Shown: piece by piece, positions 56,511 through 64,000 of the stretch | Position numbering within the stretch: position 1 is the first letter of the stretch | Layout: every line of letters begins with the position of its first letter | Assembly (NCBI RefSeq): GCF_003286085.1 | Contig: NW_020825294.1 | Coordinates: forward strand, 8,556,001-8,620,000 | Length of the DNA: 64,000 bases | Reading direction: 5' to 3' | Source: Drosophila persimilis | Lineage: Eukaryota; Arthropoda; Insecta; Diptera; Drosophilidae | Notes under the pieces: generated by a model | What the model was told of the DNA's origin: nothing | The model's database searches: none | Seen by the model: only the letters and a program-made list of their open reading frames with translations | Made by a program: the position numbers and the translations under genes

Positions 56511-59500
56511 TCTGCGTGAAAATTTGCTTTATGCCGGGCCAGAGTTCAGCAGGCCGCCGTGCCGAGGGTGAAGAGGGAGAGAACTTCGTCGACGCAAGTC
56601 ATAAAATTGATTTTAAGCATTGGTCGAGAGAGAAAGCGACTGCAGACACTCGTGGGGAGGGGGGAACACCAGCTGCTTGCCTCGCGAGGGCTTTGATTGC
56701 GGTGCGGATTCCTCTTAATTGGAGATAGAATAAACCAAAGTGTCCTATAAAGCATTTCGCACACGAGAGGGCCACAAATCAGACGAATACGAGACGATAT
56801 TTGGGGCCTAGTCCGCAAAACGGACCCGAAAAACATTTCTTCAGGAAGAGAGTATGATATTTGGAGTATTCCCATTTGAAACAGAAGAAGAGGGGGCCTT
56901 CGGGCGAGGACACAAGGCTCGACGAAGTCCTTTTTACAGGAATGTGGATCGAAACGCTGCTATCCGGCGAGGAGTGTGTATCAAAGTATCAAACGGAAGA
57001 CGTCTTGTATAAAGACGCGGAAGATAGTAGCGAAGGGGTGTGGAATCATAAGCTTTCGTTCTACTTAACAGTGGGCGCCGTGTGGATCGTAAGAGCGCAA
57101 CAGAGCTCTGTTAACAGCCTAATAACAGAACAGCTTAACAGTGTAGGGCCAGCGCTGCTCTGTAGAAGTAGAGCGGACCAGGAAAGACCTAAATACTGCC
57201 ATTAGATGCCAGATTTGGATAAACCTATGATGGGCCTATGCTAAAAACATCTAACAATGCTATTTATAGTAATTAATGGGCTTCTAAAGCCACATGGTTC
57301 CGTTCCTAGAGGCCTTGAAGTCAGACTTGATCAGACATTTCGCCTTTTCGTCCCCAACGTCTCTTCGTTAAAGCCTTTGAGGACTTGGTAAGGCACTCTA
57401 TAATGCAGAGAGACAACTACATATAAGGATCTATTTTTGATACTTTAATAAAAGACTTACCTGAAATGCCATCTTTACTTACCCTAGGATTCCAGGAAAA
57501 GGAGGCCCCAACTTTCCAGCAGATGCTGTACCATCTCGGGCACAACTGATCAGAACTTACGTATGTATATGCTGTGCTTTGATGCCTCTACGAGACTCAT
57601 TTGCAGACATTCGATTATCCCCGCTGACGAGTGGGCGACTCCCGTTGGACTGTGGCCCTTCCTAGTCCAGAGGTCCCCGAGCAATTATGCCATTTGCCAG
57701 AATCAAACTATCAACTTTGACACTCATTAGCGTCAAATTATAGCGCGTGCAGGAGGCAACGGCAACGGCAACGGCCAGGGCATCGCCATCGGTGGCTGCG
57801 GTGGAAGCACGGCAGAAGTCCGAGTACAAAAACCTCGTAAATCCATAAAAGCAATCGTAAATTTTTATTGTCATGCCACTTGCCAAGTCACAGTCGAGTA
57901 CGAGGCTCAGGAAAATGCCCCGGCGCACTGGCGAGGCTGAGAACTTTTCTCAGGGGAAAACCAAACACCCAGGCACCCGCAGATGCCTTCGGTCTGGCGG
58001 GGGCTGAGGGGGGCCTGGGGGGCAGGGGGCCAGGGACTGGGGTTCAACCCATGCGCACATATTTCATAACGAAATTTATGAAGGGCCATTAACTTTAAGA
58101 ATCTTTGCTGCAATTTAACAGTGGAGGAAGGAGAGGAAGGGGGGCTCCATGGAGGCGGCAACGAAGCCCAAAGTCGCGCCAAAGTAGCGCCAATTTTTCG
58201 TCTAACAATCGGAGGCGACCTAATGCCCCGTTTGGCAATGCAATCGATGTGGTGGCTGGATCCGGAACCGCTGCCGTCGTTTAATTCAATAAGAGGATCC
58301 CCTGGGAGGAGGTGCAGGGAGGGGGAGGGCGGGGGGAACAGAAGCCTCATGAAGTTCACATGAATGCCATGAAACAATAAATTATGTTATTAATAAATAA
58401 TAAATGTAATGGGAGACTGCAATGGGAGTGGGGGGGCTGCTGCTACCTGTTTTCAGCCCTCTTCCAGGGGCCGCTCCACGCCGATCCACGCCGATCCACT
58501 CCATTATTATAGAGCCCGGCTAACTAGTGTGTCAAAAGCGGTTGGCGAAATGTTTGCAGGCCAAAACGATTGTGGAATACCCTTCGGAGAGGCACCAAGG
58601 GCACTCGGAGAGGGATAAACCGGTGGACATAGTCATGGTATCCCAAGGAGGATTGGTGGGGCAAAGCCGGGGAGCAGCAACAATTGCCTTTCGGTGTTGG
58701 GCATCACGCGAGGCACTGGGGCCGCATCATCGCCTTCGAATTGTTAATCATCCAGAGAGAAGCGGCTCTCGGATGTGCTGATTGCGCGTGATCTTCGGGT
58801 AATTGAAATTTCAAATTTCTGTACACGAATCTGGCAATTGAAAATCGCAATTAAATCTCTTGAGTCATAATTTTGCGAGCACACTTGTCGCCCAGGGCCG
58901 CCAAAGGCCCAGAGCTTGAGCCACTTTTTCATATCGGAAAATTGGTAAAACAGTAGCCACCACCAGCCCCGAAAAGAGGAGCAGCTGCCCGGCCCGCACG
59001 CGCATATATTTAAATAAAACGTGACTGCCGAAATGGTCTCCATATCTCTGCGTCTGCGTCTCCGACCCGTTTGCCTGGACACTTGTGTGTGCCACAGCCG
59101 TGGCAGGGCCTGGATCCTGGCCTCCTCTGTCTGTAGGCATCCTGCTGCGAGAAGTGAACTCTCTGGCCGACGCTCAATTCATATGGACAATATAAATATT
59201 TCATCTAATGCTGGCAATCTGCACTTGTGCCACCGCCAGAAGGCACCCAAAGAGTCAAGAAGGAGCCATCTATGCGCTCTCCATCTCCATCTCCGTCATC
59301 GTCGTCGCTGCATCTGGAGTGGGCTGCCAGGATGGCTGCCTGGATGGTTGGCCTCTCTGTGGGCCGTATCGCGCTTTTGATTTAATTTCTTGCCTTCCTT
59401 ATTTTTCGGTTTTTTTTCGGGCTTGCAACAAAGATGTCGATGAGGATGTGGATGTGGGGCGATGCGATCTTTCTTCTCATGTAAATTAGCACACGTTTCT

Positions 59501-60514
59501 CCACGAAGAAAAAAAGAGTTGGCGGCTTGTCTGTTTTTGGAGGGAGCTAGTTCTTAAAACTGCTAAATGAACTCATATGCAAATGCCGTCTGCACTAAGT
59601 GGGCTGCCCGTGGAGCGGAGGAGTCGTCTATCCTCCATCCTCCGTCCTCCATCTTCTGGGCCTCCCAGAAATCACTCATACGCCTCATGTGACGCATCTT
59701 CGTCTCCCTTTAAGCCCCTCAAAGCGAGTCCCCTCCCCTCCCAGTCTGGGATCTCGTAAAGTATCGCTCAATCAAGAGCAAACTCTGCTTTTGATGGCGG
59801 CTTTTATCTGAGAGCCACTGAACGAAAATTAAAATAAATTAATAATGTCACTCCCCCGGCGATACCCCTTCCGCTGGGCCTCAGTACTCCCCCTTTGTCT
59901 GTCTCCCATTCGATGTTTGTTTTAGTGTTTTGTTTCGTCGATCTTAATCAATAATTTAAATTTGTTATTTGAATTTTTATGGCCGCTTCTGCTGCGCGAT
60001 ATGAGGTTTTCTTTGTTTTGAAGCCGTGACGCTTTTAATGGCCTTCTGTTGCGGGGATTAGCCCCCATTGGTGGGTGCTTTGTCGCCGATTTGACGCCAT
60101 ATTTGGAGCGCGTTTCATGAAGGAGCTGCGGCTGCCGGCCTCTTCTAATTCTCCTTCATTCCGAGGTGATCCAATTAAACAAAAAGGCACTCCATTTGCA
60201 TTTCCCACGCTCCTCCGCCGCCGCGGCATTCCACACCTGACTTTCTCTTCGATGCAGCCTCTACCTGGCCCCAGGTCCCAGGTCTCAGATGTAGGTGTTC
60301 GCAAACACTTGTTTCCGTATCCCCACGGATCCCTCACTGCCACTGGCTGGCGTGGCATCTACTTATTAACATATCAGAAGCGGACAGCCCCGAACATGAT
60401 GCACATTAACTTGTTGGCCTAACGAGCCGCTCCATTTGACTCTGTAACAATTCGTTATGCCCTCCACTTTCCGGGGAGCTGCCGAGCGAGAGCAAACAAA
60501 CCAAAGACTCATCC

Positions 60515-60547
60515 CCCCAGCCCCAGCCACAGCCACAGCCACAGCCC
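60515..60547. repeat. CAGCCA/CAGCCC repeat
   Basis: Five CAGCCM units in tandem, non-coding. Confidence 0.8.
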
Positions 60548-61241
60548 CATCATCGCCCTGACGTGCCCACAGTTATCGCTTATCACAATCAGTGATAATT
60601 TTAACAGTAATCAACCTGTCTTTGGGCCGTCTTCTGCTTCTGCCCGATGACTGACAGCCGGCCGGCCAGGCATGCACCATGCCCCACGGCCCATGGGGGA
60701 CGCCAAGACAGGTTGTCTTCTCGGTCCGCGACTCCGACAGCGACTCCGACGCCGACTTTCGGCTTCTTCATTGTGTATAATTTTCAGTGAAATTGTTTAA
60801 ATTTCGTTTTAATTTAATGATGCCGAGATCCTCAGCCACGGATCGGATCCGAGCGCCAGTTGCGCAAAAACAAAGACTCAAACGAAAAAAAAAAAAAACA
60901 TACAATATTAAAGCAAACAGCAAAACAGCAAAACCGAAAACAGAAGAAACAAAAACCCATATGAGAAATGTCGAGTCTTGGAAAAAATTATCAAAAGCTG
61001 CCGCGGACATGTCTGCGTTTGATCTTTTGGTAGCGCGATGTGCGATGTATACTTGGCCAAGAGGCTGCCTGTGGATGCCTGTGGAGGCCCCCCGCGCTAG
61101 AGGGTATCAGGGTATGCCAGGTCCGAGTGCGAGCTGGTAGTGGCGGAAGTATTCTAGGGGGTGAGTGGCTCCAAGGGTCGGTTAGAGGCTTCCCTCAAGG
61201 GGTACTCGATAGTCCTAAGGGAAGACTGCCTGCCACTGCAC

Positions 61242-61852
61242 TGTAGTCCCGATATGCACGATATTTTTGGCATATTTTTAGGTGCAATTTTTCGTATTTT
61301 TTAAAGGAATTTAAAGTCTATAATTATTGGGCATTGCAGTGACTAATGGCAAATTTTGGATTTCTGTTATGGCTGTTGTAAATATTAAAAATATTAAATA
61401 AATTATGCATTTTATTTTTAATTATTATTTTAATTAAATATTAAAAAACACTTACTATTTTCTCTGCTAATTTCTGTTAATGCTGTATTTTTTATGCCTT
61501 CTTTTTTGCTTTTTTTTTCTAAGCGTAAAAGCTAAAATCAAAGAAATTCAATCGTGATTTGTATAGTTATTTTTAATAGATTTATATATATGTATATATA
61601 AATTAGACGTTTTACGTTTACAAAATGTGAAAATAATGCAATAAAGTCAGGCTTATAAAAGTTATAAAAATATATAAACAAGAAAAAATATATAAAAATA
61701 TTATAAAATTAGTTATAAAATATTAGTTTAGAAGATTAATTAAGTTATCGGATAAAAAAATATTTTTTCATCCGAAATTCGCGTTGCAAAAGCTCTCAGC
61801 AGTAAACAGAAAAGTTATAGCTGTGCCAACACTTATGTCCGGCACTGTATAT
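61242..61852. mobile_element. Probable decayed Tc1/mariner-type element
   Basis: The right edge reads ACTTATGTCCGGCACTG followed by TA, whose reverse complement (CAGTGCCGGACATAAGT) has the form of a Tc1-family terminus. The interior is strongly AT-rich and non-coding. A poorly matching left edge (TGTAGTCCCGATATG near 61243) might be the degenerate partner, which would make the element about 610 bp; that left limit is uncertain. It differs in sequence from the element at 36923. Confidence 0.4.
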
Positions 61853-63281
61853 AGGATAAAACCATATTTTTAGTTCAGATTTTTCAACCAACCTCAAATT
61901 GGGCTCGGAAAAAAAAAATCGTTCTAGTGAAAACAGCAAAAATATATGAAAACTGGAGAACCTTAAAATGAAACGTTTGGAACCTGCCTGATGGATTAGT
62001 TTATAGATTACTTTTGTCCATTCCATTAACATTAAATCACTGAAAAAACAGCATGGAAGCAGGGACATCTATCGCCTTAATCAAAGGCCAAAAGCTACAT
62101 TTAATACAAAATTTATACAAAATTTGAAGGCTTCTTCTACTTTGAGTAGATACTATTTTAAACATCACTTTGGCCCTCTTAAGTTGTATAAAGTTTAAAG
62201 AAATAATAACACAGAAAAGCCCTTCGTCTTAACGTATGAAAAATATATGACTTAATGGAATATTTATTGGAATTTAAGGTAAGAGTTTTATAGTTTTGTA
62301 GTTCTGGTGGGGTTGTTAGTGATACAGGGTTGATTGATTGGAACTAAAAAGACGGCGGACAACTGAATACTGAGAGTCCTCTCCCGGGGCGTTGGACGAT
62401 GATTCTGCTCCCTCGCTTTCGGGACACAGACCCAGCACCGCCTTCTAGGAAGTGTGTTAAGTGTTTACCTTCCGAATAGATCGAACCAAATCGGAATAAC
62501 ATCGATTACTTTGTTTTTTTACAGGGACAAAAGGATGGTCTTGTGTGCCTTCAGAGGGAGATCTTTGGATGTGAAAATACAATGTTATATCTGCCTTTAT
62601 AGAGGGCCTTCTGCTCCAAACCACCATACCTATTTCTGCCACTAAAACCCGTGCCTTTTGACCATGGTACCGCACTGTTGGTAGCATTCACTGGCTTCCT
62701 ACCTGCTCGGGGCTCGCGGCTTGGGGCTTGGGGCTGCTGTTGTTGGGGGGAACTTGTTAGCAACTCTGTTTTTTTTCTCATATTTATTTTGCGCACTACC
62801 CTTCCGCGAGGGTTTATTTATGGTCTTAGATTTGGGTCTCGGCTCCCCTTTGTGTCATTCGATTTTTGGCATTGACAAAACCACTCGCCGCTGGTCGGTG
62901 GTCGCTGGTGGGAACATCGCTTTCGGAGGCTGCGGATCCCCCCCCTTCTGGGGTCTTCTCGAATCGTGGTAATCTCCTCGAACTAATAGCTACCGTGGTG
63001 GCACGCCCACCTTCTCCCATGCGGCAGCATAGGTACCTGCTCTGCCCTTTTAATTACCACATGCCGCGCTTTCGAGTCGATCTAAATTATATTTCCTGTT
63101 CTCTCCGGCTGCCGCGGCGCCCAAAAAATACGCCGAAAAGCGTTGATAAGTTTCCATTCTTTCCATTTGATTTAAGCCGCTTCGGACGGGGCTCCAGCCA
63201 CGCCCTCGTCGGGGCGGCTAGCGTAAAATGTAGCAACTTTATTGGCACAACGGGCGTGCATATTAGATTAATAAAATACCC

Positions 63282-63310
63282 AAAGGGGGGCTCCAAAGGG
63301 GGCTCCAAAG
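63282..63310. repeat. GGGGGCTCCAAA tandem repeat
   Basis: Two full 12-bp units and part of a third. Confidence 0.7.
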
Positions 63311-63371
63311 GTGGGCTGCTGGGCACTGGAGTACCCTGTATCATAGGATACCCTGTTTATGGGCTCCGTAT

Positions 63372-63390
63372 CCCCCCCCCCCCCCCCCCC
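63372..63390. repeat. Homopolymer C19
   Basis: Nineteen consecutive C residues, the complement-type counterpart of the G19 run at 19077. Its exact length may be an assembly estimate. Confidence 0.85.
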
Positions 63391-64000
63391 GCACCGCAGC
63401 ACATCTGCCAGATACATAGATACTCGTAGAACAAAGGCCAGGCGATCAATTTCTGGGAAAAAGGCAACCGAAATTAGTTTGTATGTAGATTTTGTTGGCT
63501 CGTTTGGTGGCCTCTATTTTAGCCAGGCTCCGACACAGGGGGGAGGGGTGGGGGGAATATTGTTTTGTCAGCTTTTTATTGGCCTACATGGGCCATAAAG
63601 CTACTCAAGTAGTATTTTTGCGATAAAATACAACAGAAAACACACGGCGGACACAGAGAGCAGGGACCAGGGAGCAGGGAGCAGGCAGGCAGGAGCTGGA
63701 GCAGGAGAAGGAACAGAACAAGAAGAGCAGATTATGCAGACGCATAGGATAAAAGTCTCGGGACAAACTGGCCAAGATATCGTAGCAACAGGCTCCAACA
63801 GCAGAGCCCCAACAGGCAGCAGGCAGCAGGCAACAAAAGGCAGGCGACAAAGGCAACAACAGGCCGGAGCACTTTAGGCCCAGCCCTGCCCGAGAGCTAG
63901 AGAGGGGGGGCAGAGAGCTAGAGGGGGGAAAGCTGGACATTGGGGCCACGGCCAGGCAAAGTAACTTGTAAACTCCTCGGGATCTGATGGGGCACTGCGC

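Larger units (their letters stand above)
48700..61240. other. Non-coding region downstream of worniu
   Basis: No gene is supported. Open frames with Gln or Pro runs (for example across 49053-49820) are translations of CAA/CAG and CCCCAG repeats without any domain. Further hexamer arrays lie at 50549-50574, 51222-51280, 53010-53036, 56106-56131, 56473-56510 and 60515-60547. TAAT-rich and E-box-bearing unique sequence between them is compatible with enhancers of worniu or of a gene beyond the window. Confidence 0.55.
61853..64000. other. Non-coding tail of the window
   Basis: No gene is supported. The first ~450 bases are AT-rich. Later sequence is GC-rich with a C19 run, a repeated GGGGGCTCCAAA unit at 63282-63310, and purine-rich CAGGGAGCAGG repeats near 63660-63695. 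Confidence 0.55.

Noticed and set aside
56861..57205. 114-codon open frame with an odd composition, possibly transposon-derived
   Set aside because: The amino-acid mix looks more protein-like than neighbours and a TGGGCGCC stretch hints at a retroelement primer site, but no terminal repeats or family motifs could be found.
1..64000. escargot, tRNA genes, rRNA genes, CRISPR arrays or bacterial features
   Set aside because: No third Snail-family zinc-finger block, no tRNA-like B-box (GGTTCGANTCC) with a matching A-box, and no regularly spaced repeats were seen; the window is eukaryotic.

Overview
This window is animal nuclear DNA from a Drosophila-type fly. It has three protein-coding genes I can support, separated by long non-coding stretches. 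Two are Snail-family zinc-finger repressors on the + strand: snail (sna, CDS 4622-5848) and worniu (wor, start 46681, stop 48426, with one short intron). In Drosophila these two belong to the esg/wor/sna cluster; esg is not in this window. Many short hexamer-type repeats (CAGAGC, GGCTCT, CCCAGA, GGAGTCG) and a GC-rich coding style would fit an obscura-group species, but that placement is a low-confidence inference.

Layout: 1-4.44 kb is the upstream regulatory DNA of snail, with TAGteam (Zelda-type) heptamers, a Rel-like site and a clear TATA/initiator promoter. snail is a single uninterrupted ORF with a roughly 0.4 kb 3' UTR. A gene desert of about 29 kb follows. At 35137-36654 on the - strand is an intronless gene for an ARMT1-like (DUF89) metal-dependent phosphatase-fold protein. 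About 270 bp upstream of its start codon lies a 1.03 kb defective Tc1-type DNA transposon (36923-37951). It has IR/DR ends, a remnant of the transposase C-terminus, and its own nested ~360 bp insertion. The next ~8 kb hold a GAGA/Pho-site cluster and an AT-rich island. worniu follows, with a strong TATA + Inr promoter, a four-codon uORF and a 69-nt intron. The final 15 kb is non-coding and includes an AT-rich island ending in a second Tc1-like terminus near 61.85 kb.

How the genes relate: Snail and Worniu share the N-terminal box (CPLKKRP), CtBP-type P-x-DLS motifs and a near-identical C-terminal zinc-finger block. Both are known E-box-binding repressors, Snail in mesoderm and neuroblasts and Worniu in neuroblasts. 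The ARMT1-like gene between them is a metabolic or damage-control type gene with no evident functional link. The most unusual observations are 97.6% nucleotide identity between sna and wor over 123 nt of the finger region, the frame-preserving stop-free wor intron, and the IR/DR transposon with its nested insert. I did not identify a wholly new gene system.
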